Assembly: GCF_947488515.1 (NCBI RefSeq)
Contig: NZ_CANKZF010000003.1
Coordinates: 434,001-498,000 of the forward strand
Length of the DNA: 64,000 nt
Direction of reading: 5' to 3'
Origin: an uncultured Nocardioides sp.
GTDB taxonomy: Bacteria; Actinomycetota; Actinomycetes; Propionibacteriales; Nocardioidaceae
Shown here: one piece after another, positions 36,371 to 43,538 of the stretch
Layout of the letters: each line of letters opens with the position of its first letter
How positions within the stretch are numbered: position 1 is the stretch's first letter
Program-made: the position numbers and the translations under genes
The notes under the pieces: model-generated
Databases searched by the model: none
Told to the model about the DNA's origin: nothing
The model's input: only the letters and a program-made list of their open reading frames with translations

Positions 36371-37489
36371 ATGAATCCTGCGGGTCACCCCGACGTGAAG
36401 CCGTACGACGCCCTCCTGGTGCTCTCCTTCGGGGGCCCTGAGAAGCCCGAGGACGTGGTGCCGTTCCTGGAGAACGTGACCCGCGGCCGGGGGATCCCGC
36501 GCGAACGCCTGGAACAGGTGGGGGAGCACTACTTCCTGTTCGGCGGGCGGAGTCCGATCAACGACCAGAACCGCGCGCTGATCGCGGCGCTCGAGAAGGA
36601 CCTCGCCGACCAGGGCATCGACCTGCCGGTCTACTTCGGCAACCGCAACTGGGACCCGTACCTCGCCGACACGCTCGCGCAGATGACCGCCGACGGCGTC
36701 CAGCGGGCCGCGGTCTTCGCCACGTCGGCGTACTCCTCGTGGTCGTCGTGCCGGCAGTACCGCGAGAACCTGTGGGACGCGGTCGAGCAGACCGAGGGCG
36801 CACCGCGCCTCGACAAGCTGCGGCAGTACTACAACCACCCCGGCTTCCTCGAGCCCGTCGTCGACGCGTGCCTCGCCTCGCTCGCCGAGCTGCCCACCAA
36901 CGGCGACGCGGCCCACCTGGTCTTCGTGACCCACTCGATCCCGACCGCCATGGCCGAGACCAGCGGCGCGCCGCCGGAGTCCGAGGCACAGCCGCGCAAG
37001 GCCTACGTCAAGCAGCACCGCAGCGCCGTCGACGAGGTGGCGGGCCGGGTGCGCGCGGCCACGGGGCGCGCCCACCGGCACGACCTCGTCTACTGCTCCC
37101 GCTCGGGGGCACCCTCGACGCCGTGGCTCGAGCCCGACGTCAACGACCACCTCGAGGAGCTCGCCAGCGACGGCGTGAGCCAGGTGGTGCTGGTGCCGAT
37201 CGGCTTCGTGTCCGACCACATGGAGGTCATCTACGACCTCGACACTGAGGCGATGGCCACCGCCGAACGGCTCGGCATGCGCGCGGTGCGTGCCGCGACC
37301 TCGGGGACGGACCGGCGCTTCGTGGAGATGATCCGCGACCTGGTGCTGGAGCGCGCGGCTGCGGAGCGGGGCGAGGCGCCCGTGCGCCCGGCGGTCGGCT
37401 CGATGCCGGCTGGTCCAGACGTCTGCGGGGCGGGTTGCTGCCCCAACCCGCGTGGTCCGCGTCCGGCTCTCTGCGGGCGCGACTCGTGA
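36371..37489 (+). CDS. hemH: Ferrochelatase (coproporphyrin III type)
   Basis: The 372-residue enzyme inserts iron into the porphyrin. Visible motifs are YDALLVLSFGGPEKPEDV, VTRGRGIP, FGGRSPINDQN, AYSSWSSCRQYRENL, the catalytic His in FVTHSIP and GFVSDHMEVIYDLD. The C-terminus, CGAGCCPNPRGPRPALCGRDS, provides cysteines for the [2Fe-2S] cluster typical of actinobacterial ferrochelatases. Actinobacteria use the coproporphyrin-dependent heme pathway, so CpfC is the more accurate name. It overlaps the following phosphatase gene (GTGA). Confidence 0.93.
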   Translation: MNPAGHPDVKPYDALLVLSFGGPEKPEDVVPFLENVTRGRGIPRERLEQVGEHYFLFGGRSPINDQNRALIAALEKDLADQGIDLPVYFGNRNWDPYLADTLAQMTADGVQRAAVFATSAYSSWSSCRQYRENLWDAVEQTEGAPRLDKLRQYYNHPGFLEPVVDACLASLAELPTNGDAAHLVFVTHSIPTAMAETSGAPPESEAQPRKAYVKQHRSAVDEVAGRVRAATGRAHRHDLVYCSRSGAPSTPWLEPDVNDHLEELASDGVSQVVLVPIGFVSDHMEVIYDLDTEAMATAERLGMRAVRAATSGTDRRFVEMIRDLVLERAAAERGEAPVRPAVGSMPAGPDVCGAGCCPNPRGPRPALCGRDS

Positions 37490-38307
37490 CGGTCGCCCCC
37501 TCCGACGCGCCCGAGGACCTGCGCGAGCTCGCGCGCGCTCTCGCCCACGAGGGCGCGGGCCTGGCGCGGGAGATGCGTCGCGGCGGGATCGACGTCGCCG
37601 ACACCAAGACGAGCGCCGTCGACGTGGTCACCGAGGCGGACCGGGCGGTCGAGGAGCTGCTGCGCTCGCGCATCGTCGCGCAGCGTCCAGACGACGCCGT
37701 CCTGGGGGAGGAGGGCGACGACCGCCCCGGCACCTCGGGCGTGCGGTGGGTCCTCGACCCGATCGACGGGACCGTCAACTACCTCTACGGCCTGCCCGAC
37801 TGCGCGGTGTCGGTGGCGGCCGAGGTCGACGGCCGGGTGGTCGCGGGCGCCGTGGTCACGATCCCGACGGGTGTGGAGTACGCCGCGGCGCTCGGGCACG
37901 GCGCGACGCGCGACGGCCTCCCGATCTCCGTCCGGCCGTCGCCGCCCCTGGCCGAGCGGCTGGTGCTCACCGGCTTCGGCTACCAGCGCGAGGTGCGCGA
38001 GCACCAGGCCGGCTGCATCGCCGCGCTGCTGCCCGAGGTCCGCGACATCCGCCGGATGGGCTCCTGCGCCCTCGACCTGTGCCACGTGGCTGACGGGAGC
38101 GGCGACGGCTACGTCGAGGCCGGTCCGCAGGCGTGGGACTGGTCCGCGGGCGGCCTCGTGCTGAGCGAGGCGGGCGGCCGCTTCGACCTCCTCGAGGGCA
38201 CGTTCACGCTCGGCTCGCACCCGGCCCGCAACGTGGTGGTGGGCGCCCCGGCCGACGGGTGGGACGAGTTCGTCGCAGCGCTCGCCGCGGCCGGCTTTCT
38301 CGCCTGA
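37486..38307 (+). CDS. suhB: Inositol monophosphatase family enzyme
   Basis: The 273-residue Mg-dependent phosphatase has the family metal motifs VLGEEGDD (Glu), WVLDPIDGTVNYLYG (Asp-Pro-Ile-Asp-Gly-Thr) and WDWSAGGLVLSEAGG. It likely dephosphorylates inositol-1-phosphate, supplying inositol for mycothiol and phosphatidylinositol, though the family is broad. Its place before the DUF4193 gene matches suhB (Rv2701c) of M. tuberculosis. The GTG at 37486 overlaps the hemH stop. Confidence 0.86.
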   Translation: MTVAPSDAPEDLRELARALAHEGAGLAREMRRGGIDVADTKTSAVDVVTEADRAVEELLRSRIVAQRPDDAVLGEEGDDRPGTSGVRWVLDPIDGTVNYLYGLPDCAVSVAAEVDGRVVAGAVVTIPTGVEYAAALGHGATRDGLPISVRPSPPLAERLVLTGFGYQREVREHQAGCIAALLPEVRDIRRMGSCALDLCHVADGSGDGYVEAGPQAWDWSAGGLVLSEAGGRFDLLEGTFTLGSHPARNVVVGAPADGWDEFVAALAAAGFLA

Positions 38308-38399
38308 CCGCCCGCCCGTCGGGGTAGGGTGCGGCCGCCTGCCGGCGCGGGAATACAGAGACGTCACCCACTGTTCAGGCGACACGTTGCGGACCGGCT

Positions 38400-38422
38400 C
38401 ACCACGGAACCGGTTCATGGTG
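38400..38422. promoter_or_regulatory. Palindrome upstream of DUF4193, candidate operator
   Basis: A 23-base imperfect inverted repeat centred on AACCGGTT (CACCACGG...TCATGGTG) ends just before a CACAAT hexamer (38423-38428) that could be a -10. The -35 position would fall in the palindrome. A 5' leader of about 75 nt would remain. A second TAGGGT at 38325-38330 is a further candidate -10. Confidence 0.35.
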
Positions 38423-38509
38423 CACAATCTGGCGCCGACGACGCGCACAAACGGGACGTACCGCCGCGATCCGGCGGAACGGGTCCCACAGCATGGGGAG
38501 AGGTAACCG

Positions 38510-38800
38510 ATGGCCACCGACTACGACGCACCACGCAAGTCCGAGGAGGACCAGAGCGAGGAGAGCATCGAGGAGCTCAAGGCCCGACGTCACGACAAGA
38601 ACTCCGGCAAGGTCGACGAGGACGAGACCGAGGCCGCTGAGTCCTTCGAGCTCCCGGGTGCCGACCTCTCGCACGAGGAGCTTGCTGTCGAGGTCATGCC
38701 TCGACAGGACGACGAGTTCACCTGCATGAGCTGCTTCCTGGTTCACCACCGGTCGCAGCTGGCTGATGAGAAGAAGCTCATCTGCCGCGACTGCATCTGA
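38510..38800 (+). CDS. DUF4193 family zinc-ribbon-like protein
   Basis: This is a 96-residue acidic protein. The first 65 residues are charged and probably disordered; the end carries two CxxC pairs (CMSC ... CRDC) with intervening HH, a likely zinc ribbon. The family is almost universal in actinobacteria and is Rv2699c in M. tuberculosis; I know of no biochemical role. A GGGGAGAGG ribosome site lies upstream and a terminator follows. Confidence 0.9.
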   Translation: MATDYDAPRKSEEDQSEESIEELKARRHDKNSGKVDEDETEAAESFELPGADLSHEELAVEVMPRQDDEFTCMSCFLVHHRSQLADEKKLICRDCI

Positions 38801-38829
38801 GCCTGGCACCCGACTTTCCGAACGCGACC

Positions 38830-38860
38830 GCGCCCGTTCCTCCCTGTGAGGGGCGGGCGC
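38830..38860 (+). terminator. Terminator hairpin after DUF4193
   Basis: A 13-bp stem, including two G-U pairs, closes on a CCTGT loop 29 bases past the stop and is followed by TTCGTCGT. No other feature is visible in 38861-38993. Confidence 0.65.
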
Positions 38861-38993
38861 TTCGTCGTGTGCGGCGCGCCCGGCCCGGGACCTGTCGGTC
38901 AGGCGGCGGCCGTCTCGTCCGGCACTGGCCCAGCGCTCGAGTCGCGGTTCCCCGGGCTCTGCCGGCTTGGGCAAGCGCCGGGGCGGGCCCGGG

Positions 38994-39323
38994 TCAGGCC
39001 TGGCCCGCGGGGGCCTTCGAGGCGTCCTGGCCGTCCTTCGCCAGCTGCGGTGGGAGGTGGCCGGTCGACTTGGCGTAGTAGTGAGCAGCGCGGCGGCTGG
39101 CGAGCATGCGCGCCACCCCGATCAGGGTGCCGCTGATGGCGGCCCACATGACGGCCTCGCCGATGCTGACGTCGGGGTCGGCAGGGTTCTCGGGCGGGTT
39201 CTTGCCGGTGGCTGCCCGCCAGGAGGTGTTGAGGCCCTTCTTGGCCAGGGCTGCCGCGCCGAGGGCAGCAACGAGGGAGAACGCGGAGTAGAGCTTGGAG
39301 CTGTCCGTGGAGGAAGAGGCCAT
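38994..39323 (-). CDS. DUF4235 family membrane protein
   Basis: The 109-residue protein has a hydrophobic N-terminal helix (YSAFSLVAALGAAALAKKGLNTSWRAATGK) and the DUF4235 core PPENPADPDVSIGEAVMWAAISGTLIGVARMLASRRAAHYY. Function is unknown. ATG 39323 was chosen because a TAGGGT -10 lies 7 nt upstream; a GTG at 39332 would fall inside that -10. That promoter overlaps the end of the DUF3093 gene. Confidence 0.8.
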   Translation of the reverse strand: MASSSTDSSKLYSAFSLVAALGAAALAKKGLNTSWRAATGKNPPENPADPDVSIGEAVMWAAISGTLIGVARMLASRRAAHYYAKSTGHLPPQLAKDGQDASKAPAGQA

Positions 39324-39330
39324 GGAACTC

Positions 39331-39336
39331 ACCCTA
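39331..39336 (-). promoter_or_regulatory. -10 element of leaderless promoter for DUF4235
   Basis: TAGGGT on the minus strand lies 7 nt before the ATG at 39323 and overlaps the DUF3093 stop codon. Confidence 0.5.
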
Positions 39337-39792
39337 CCCAGCAGTTCGCTCGGTCCGCCCCGCCTCCAGGGCTGAGACGAGCGCCTCCGGTCGGCGGGAG
39401 CTGACCAGCCAGTACGGCGTCGGATCGGCCGGGTCGGCGATGTCCACCCGCACGCCGCGCTTGAGGTAGGGGCGCAGCAGGAGGTACGCCCGGGCGTCGG
39501 CCTCGACGCCTGCCTGACGACGTACGCCGTCCGCGTCGAGGGCCGTCACACGACCCACCAGGTGCAGCGGGATGTGCGCCCGACCGGCCCGGAAGGTCGA
39601 GCCGTCCACGGACACCCGGGGACGCCCGTAGCCCACGAGCAGGGCGACCAGGACGGCCATCGCGACGGCGGTCACGGACCAGGCGACGACCTCGGGAGTG
39701 GCAGCCAGGACGGCCAGCCACAGGGACGCCACGAACATCGTTCCCTGCACCCACCAGCGCAGCGGAACGGTGAGGCGTTCGGCGTAGTCCAC
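39334..39792 (-). CDS. DUF3093 family membrane protein
   Basis: The 152-residue protein begins VDYAERLTVPLRWWVQG and has two transmembrane helices (about residues 18-55), then a soluble domain with DIADPADPTPYWLVSSRRPEALVSALE at the end, the DUF3093 signature. The gene is the head-to-head neighbour of dut, as Rv2698/Rv2697c are in M. tuberculosis. The GTG at 39792 fits the family N-terminus and the -10 at 39800-39805. Confidence 0.88.
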   Translation of the reverse strand: MDYAERLTVPLRWWVQGTMFVASLWLAVLAATPEVVAWSVTAVAMAVLVALLVGYGRPRVSVDGSTFRAGRAHIPLHLVGRVTALDADGVRRQAGVEADARAYLLLRPYLKRGVRVDIADPADPTPYWLVSSRRPEALVSALEAGRTERTAG

Positions 39793-39799
39793 GGCGCAG

Positions 39800-39805
39800 A
39801 GCCTA
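39800..39805 (-). promoter_or_regulatory. -10 element of leaderless promoter for DUF3093
   Basis: TAGGCT on the minus strand lies 7 nt before GTG 39792. It directly abuts the dut -10 on the other strand; the shared core reads TATA. Confidence 0.6.
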
Positions 39806-39811
39806 TAGATT
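39806..39811 (+). promoter_or_regulatory. -10 element of leaderless promoter for dut
   Basis: TAGATT lies 8 nt before GTG 39820 and begins at the base after the DUF3093 -10 ends. Confidence 0.6.
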
Positions 39812-39819
39812 CCCTCCTC

Positions 39820-40290
39820 GTGCCCGACCACGACCCGACCCCCGACCTGGACATCGCCGTCGTCCGCCTCGACCCGGACCTGCCGCTGCCGTCGTACGCC
39901 CACCCGGGTGACGCCGGCGCCGACCTGCACACGACCGTCGACGTGCACCTCGCGCCGGGCGAGCGCGCCCTCGTGCCCACCGGCATCGGGATCGCGCTGC
40001 CGGACGGCTACGTCGCCCTGGTGCACCCGCGGTCCGGCCTCGCGGCGCGCCACGGCCTGTCCATCGTCAACACCCCGGGCACGGTCGACGCGGGCTACCG
40101 CGGCGAGATCAAGGTGCTGCTCATCAACCACGACCCCGTCGAGGCGGTGACCCTCAGCCGCGGCGACCGGATCGCCCAGCTCGTGGTCCAGCGGTTCGAG
40201 CGGGCGCGGTTCGTCGAGGTGGGGGTGCTCCCCGAGTCGGTCCGGGGCGCCGGGGGCTACGGTTCTACAGGTACCGGTTCGCGTCCTTGA
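39820..40290 (+). CDS. dut: dUTP diphosphatase (trimeric dUTPase)
   Basis: The 156-residue enzyme hydrolyses dUTP to dUMP, keeping uracil out of DNA. Motif 1 is AHPGDAGADL, motif 2 PRSGLAARHG, motif 3 GTVDAGYRGEIKVLLIN, motif 4 RGDRIAQLVVQRF and motif 5 RGAGGYGSTG, all intact. Length is typical of bacterial trimeric dUTPases. The GTG at 39820 follows a leaderless promoter shared back to back with DUF3093. Confidence 0.95.
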   Translation: MPDHDPTPDLDIAVVRLDPDLPLPSYAHPGDAGADLHTTVDVHLAPGERALVPTGIGIALPDGYVALVHPRSGLAARHGLSIVNTPGTVDAGYRGEIKVLLINHDPVEAVTLSRGDRIAQLVVQRFERARFVEVGVLPESVRGAGGYGSTGTGSRP

Positions 40291-40333
40291 GCCGGAACGC
40301 GTTCGCAGGAGCGCTGATCGAAGGAGTGCTGAC

Positions 40334-40960
40334 GTGAAGTTCCGCCGCAAGGCCGACACGACCCCGACGACCGCGGACGGCTCCGCAGAGGACGCCACCA
40401 GCGGCCCGGCTGCGGGCACCGGCCCGTTCGACGTGTCCCAGGTCGAGGGCGACGGCATCGACCGGGCCGACCTCGGTTCGGTCCTCGTGCCCCCGATCGC
40501 CGGCCGCGAGCTCCGGCTGCAGGTCGACGAGCAGAGCGGCCAGGTCCGGGCGGTCATGCTGGCCGGTTCCGACGGCGCCTGCGAGTTCCAGGCCTTCGCG
40601 GCCCCCCGCAACGGTGACCTCTGGTCCGAGGTCCGCCCGCAGATCGCTGCGGACATGGAGCGCCGCGGCGGCCAGGCCACCGAGCGCGAGGGCCGCTGGG
40701 GCACCGAGCTGGTCTGCCAGATGCCGGTGCAGCGCCCCGACGGGACGACCGCTACCCAGCCGTCGCGCGTCATCGGCGTCAACGGCGAGCGATGGATGCT
40801 GCGCGCGTCCTTCCTCGGCAAGCCGGCCGTCGACCTCGACTCCACCTCCGACTGGGAGGACGCGCTCGCCCAGATCGTCGTACGACGTGGCGACCAGGCG
40901 ATGCCCGTGGGCGAGCCGCTGCCGGTCACGCTGCCGGACGACGCCCGCCGGGTCAGGTGA
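40334..40960 (+). CDS. DUF3710 family protein
   Basis: The 208-residue protein starts MKFRRK followed by a low-complexity 35-residue stretch, then GPFDVSQVEGDGIDRADLGSVLVPP and a domain with LQAFAAPRNGDLWSEVRPQI-like sequence. This is the conserved actinobacterial gene after dut (Rv2696c-type). Function is unknown. A GAAGGAG site precedes the GTG at 40334. The next gene starts 4 bases after its stop. Confidence 0.87.
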   Translation: MKFRRKADTTPTTADGSAEDATSGPAAGTGPFDVSQVEGDGIDRADLGSVLVPPIAGRELRLQVDEQSGQVRAVMLAGSDGACEFQAFAAPRNGDLWSEVRPQIAADMERRGGQATEREGRWGTELVCQMPVQRPDGTTATQPSRVIGVNGERWMLRASFLGKPAVDLDSTSDWEDALAQIVVRRGDQAMPVGEPLPVTLPDDARRVR

Positions 40961-40964
40961 CCCC

Positions 40965-41327
40965 ATGGCCGAGAAGAGCCGGCTGCGCCAGGCGCTCTCC
41001 CGCTGGGCGGACAGCTCGGAGGCCCACCAGCGTGATCTGCGCCAGTCGCACACGACCGACGAGGCGCTCGCCATCGCCGACGCACCCGAGCGCGAGCACG
41101 TCGTCGTCAACGGCGTGCTGCGCACGGTCACGCTGCGCCCCCGGGGCGGCGTACCGGCCCTCGAGGCCGAGCTCGACGACGGCTCCGGCGTCATCACCGT
41201 CGTGTGGCTCGGGCGCCGGCGCATCACGGGCGTGGACCCCGGGCGGTCGGTGACCGTCGCCGGCTGCATCGGACGCCAGGGCGACGTGCCGATCATGTTC
41301 AACCCGCGTTACGAGCTGCGCCCGTGA
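40965..41327 (+). CDS. OB-fold nucleic-acid-binding domain protein
   Basis: The 120-residue protein has an N-terminal helical segment (LRQALSRWADSSEAHQRDLRQSH), then an OB-fold: VNGVLRTVTLRPRGGVPALEAELDDGSGVITVVWLGRRRITGVDPGRSVTVAG, related to the tRNA_anti/RecG-type OB domain. It belongs to the dut-linked cluster (Rv2694c-type). The stop overlaps the next start (GTGA). Confidence 0.85.
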   Translation: MAEKSRLRQALSRWADSSEAHQRDLRQSHTTDEALAIADAPEREHVVVNGVLRTVTLRPRGGVPALEAELDDGSGVITVVWLGRRRITGVDPGRSVTVAGCIGRQGDVPIMFNPRYELRP

Positions 41328-42115
41328 CCGAGCCCAGCCAGCCCACGGGCCAGCCGAGCAGCCAGCCCCCCAGCCAGCCCACCAGCCCGCCCGCCAGCAG
41401 GCCCGGCGAGCAGCTCGGCGGCGCCCCGTCCGCCGACACGGTCGAGGCCGTCGTGCGCGGCCAGCTCGCCAAGGCCCTCGGCGGCCGACGCGGGATGGCC
41501 GAGGCGGCCGTGCCGACCATCCTGTTCACCGTCACCTGGCTGACGGTGAGCAACCTCAACCTCGCGCTGTCGGTCAGCATCGGCGCGGCGCTCGTGCTGC
41601 TGGTCGTCCGGCTCGTGCAGCGCTCCACGGTCCAGTTCGTCCTCAACGCGCTCTTCGGCATCGGGATCGGCTGGTACTTCGTCCACCGCGCCGCCCAGGC
41701 CGGTGGCTCCGAGCAGGAGCAGGCGCTCGCCTACTTCCTGCCCGGACTGCTCTACAACGGCGGGTACGCCGTCGTGCTGGCGTTCACGTGCCTGATCGGC
41801 TGGCCGCTGGTCGGCTTCATGGTCGGCAGCATCACCGGCGATGCGACCGCATGGCACAAGGACAAGCAGATCGTGAAGCTGTGCAGCCGGCTCACCTGGC
41901 TGCTCGTCGCACCGTGCCTGCTGCGCGTGGCCGTGCAGGCGCCGATCTGGCTGGCCGGCAACTCGGGCTCGATGGACCCCGACACCGCGGTGGCCGCCCT
42001 CGGCGTGCTCAAGATCGCGCTCGGCTGGCCGCTCCAGCTCGCGGCGCTCGCGTCGATGATCTGGCTGCTCTCGCGCAACCGCACCCCCGTCGAGCCGGAC
42101 GCCGCGCCCGCCTGA
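41324..42115 (+). CDS. DUF3159 family membrane protein
   Basis: The 263-residue protein has an N-terminal tail of repeated Gln/Pro/Ser (PSQP, SQPPSQPTS; residues 3-25), then a cytoplasmic helix VEAVVRGQLAKALGGRRGMAEAAVPTI and about six transmembrane helices. The DUF3159 core includes LLYNGGYAVVLAFTCLIGWPLVGFMVGSITGD. It matches Rv2693c-type genes beside the ceo genes. Function is unknown. It converges with the RCK gene at 42134. Confidence 0.87.
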   Translation: MTEPSQPTGQPSSQPPSQPTSPPASRPGEQLGGAPSADTVEAVVRGQLAKALGGRRGMAEAAVPTILFTVTWLTVSNLNLALSVSIGAALVLLVVRLVQRSTVQFVLNALFGIGIGWYFVHRAAQAGGSEQEQALAYFLPGLLYNGGYAVVLAFTCLIGWPLVGFMVGSITGDATAWHKDKQIVKLCSRLTWLLVAPCLLRVAVQAPIWLAGNSGSMDPDTAVAALGVLKIALGWPLQLAALASMIWLLSRNRTPVEPDAAPA

Positions 42116-42133
42116 CCGACGGGCGGACGGTGC

Positions 42134-42805
42134 TCAGCCCGGGTGGTGGCCGGGGGAGAGCAGGTGCTCGAGCTCGGACTCCACCTCGGCCGGTACGACG
42201 AACAGCAGCTCGTCACCGGACTCCAGCGGCTGCTCGGCCTCGGGGGTGTAGACCTGCCCGTCGCGCAGGATCGTCACGAGCGCGCAGTTGTCGGGGAAAG
42301 GCACGAGGCCGGCCGGCGTACCGACGTAGGGCGAGTCGGCCGACAGGGTCAGCTCGACCAGGTTGGCGTTGCCCTGCCGGAACGTGAACAGGCGGACGAG
42401 GTCGCCGATCGAGACGGCCTCCTCCACGAGCGCGGACATGATGCGCGGGGTGGAGACGTTGACGTCGACGCCCCAGGCCTCGGTGAAGAGCCACTCGTTG
42501 TTGGGGTGGTTGACCCGCCCGACGGTGCGCGGCACGCCGAACTCGGTCTTGGCCAGCAGCGAGGTGACCAGGTTGGCCTTGTCGTCACCGGTCGCGGCGA
42601 TGACCACGTCGCACTTGCCCAGCTGGGCCTCGGCCAGGGAGGACAGCTCGCACGAGTCGGCGAGGAGCCACTCGGCGTTCGGGACCCGCTCGGGGCGGAT
42701 CGCGGAGGGGCTCTTGTCGATGAGCAGGATCTGGTGACCGTTCTCGATCAGCTCGCGGGCGATCGATCGACCCACGGCTCCGGCTCCGGCGATGGCGACG
42801 CGCAT
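42134..42805 (-). CDS. TrkA/RCK potassium-regulatory protein (CeoC type)
   Basis: The 223-residue protein has an RCK_N Rossmann domain (MRVAIAGAGAVGRSIARELIENGHQILLIDKS, GxGxxG) and a TrkA_C domain (LVELTLSADSPYVGTPAGLVPFPDNCALVTILRDG). It binds NAD(H) or a nucleotide and gates a potassium transporter. It lies 15 bases after the sister RCK gene, with a GAAGGAA ribosome site. Orthologue position is ceoC in M. tuberculosis. Confidence 0.88.
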   Translation of the reverse strand: MRVAIAGAGAVGRSIARELIENGHQILLIDKSPSAIRPERVPNAEWLLADSCELSSLAEAQLGKCDVVIAATGDDKANLVTSLLAKTEFGVPRTVGRVNHPNNEWLFTEAWGVDVNVSTPRIMSALVEEAVSIGDLVRLFTFRQGNANLVELTLSADSPYVGTPAGLVPFPDNCALVTILRDGQVYTPEAEQPLESGDELLFVVPAEVESELEHLLSPGHHPG

Positions 42806-42820
42806 GTCTCAGGTGTTCCT

Positions 42821-43483
42821 TCAGTCGTCTTCGGGGCCGGACTCGAGCACGGCGTAGGCGTGGGCGGCGTTCTCCTCGCGGATCACGATGTGCAGCATGT
42901 CGCCCTCCTGGAGCACCGTCTCCCGGGTGGGCAGCATGCCCTCGCCGAGGCGGTCGATCCACGCGATCCGGCTGCGCGACTGCATCTGGAACTCGACCGT
43001 GCGGTTGCCGACCCAGACCTCGGGCACGGGGATGTGGTCGACCCGGATGGTGCCGGACGGGTCGCGGAAGTCGGGCTCGGCGCCGGCGGGCAGGATCCGG
43101 CGCAGCACCTGGTCGGCCGTCCACTTCACCGTCGCGACGGTGGTGATGCCGAGCCGCTGGTAGACCTCGGCGCGACCGGGGTCGTAGATGCGGGCGACGA
43201 CCTGCTGGAGACCGAAGGTCTCCCGCGCGACGCGCGCCGCGATGATGTTGGAGTTGTCGCCACTGGAGACCGCGGCGAAGGCGTCGGCGCGGCGGATGCC
43301 GGCCTTCTCCAGCACCTGCTGGTCGAAGCCGTAGCCCGTGATCTTGTCGCCGTTGAAGTCGGGGCCGAGGCGCCGGAACGCATCAGGCTCGCTGTCGATG
43401 ACGGACACGGTGTGGTTGCGGTCCTCGAGGCTTCGGGCAAGCGTCGAACCGACGCGGCCACAACCCATGATCACGACGTGCAC
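42821..43483 (-). CDS. TrkA/RCK potassium-regulatory protein (CeoB type)
   Basis: The 220-residue protein begins VHVVIMGCGRVGSTLARSLEDRNHTVSVID (RCK_N, GxGxxG with Asp at the end of beta-2, so NAD-type binding) and ends with a TrkA_C domain around EGMLPTRETVLQEGDMLHIVI. GTG 43483 was chosen from the family N-terminus and a TACGGT -10 six nt upstream. It is divergent from the KimA-like transporter gene, with 55 bases between starts. Confidence 0.88.
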   Translation of the reverse strand: MHVVIMGCGRVGSTLARSLEDRNHTVSVIDSEPDAFRRLGPDFNGDKITGYGFDQQVLEKAGIRRADAFAAVSSGDNSNIIAARVARETFGLQQVVARIYDPGRAEVYQRLGITTVATVKWTADQVLRRILPAGAEPDFRDPSGTIRVDHIPVPEVWVGNRTVEFQMQSRSRIAWIDRLGEGMLPTRETVLQEGDMLHIVIREENAAHAYAVLESGPEDD

Positions 43484-43489
43484 GCCAGA

Positions 43490-43495
43490 ACCGTA
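43490..43495 (-). promoter_or_regulatory. -10 element of leaderless promoter for the RCK pair
   Basis: TACGGT on the minus strand lies 6 nt before the GTG at 43483. Confidence 0.55.
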
Positions 43496-43525
43496 TCCCA
43501 GCGGGGATATCGGCAGCTGCGGGTC

Positions 43526-43531
43526 TAGGCT
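43526..43531 (+). promoter_or_regulatory. -10 element of leaderless promoter for the KimA-like transporter
   Basis: TAGGCT lies 7 nt before GTG 43539. The two divergent -10 elements are 30 bases apart, so their -35 regions must overlap. Confidence 0.55.
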
Positions 43532-43538
43532 CGCGCCC

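Noticed and set aside
38350..38366. GGAATA...CGTC as an ECF-type promoter before DUF4193
   Set aside because: The two elements are only about 6 bases apart; ECF promoters need roughly 16-18.
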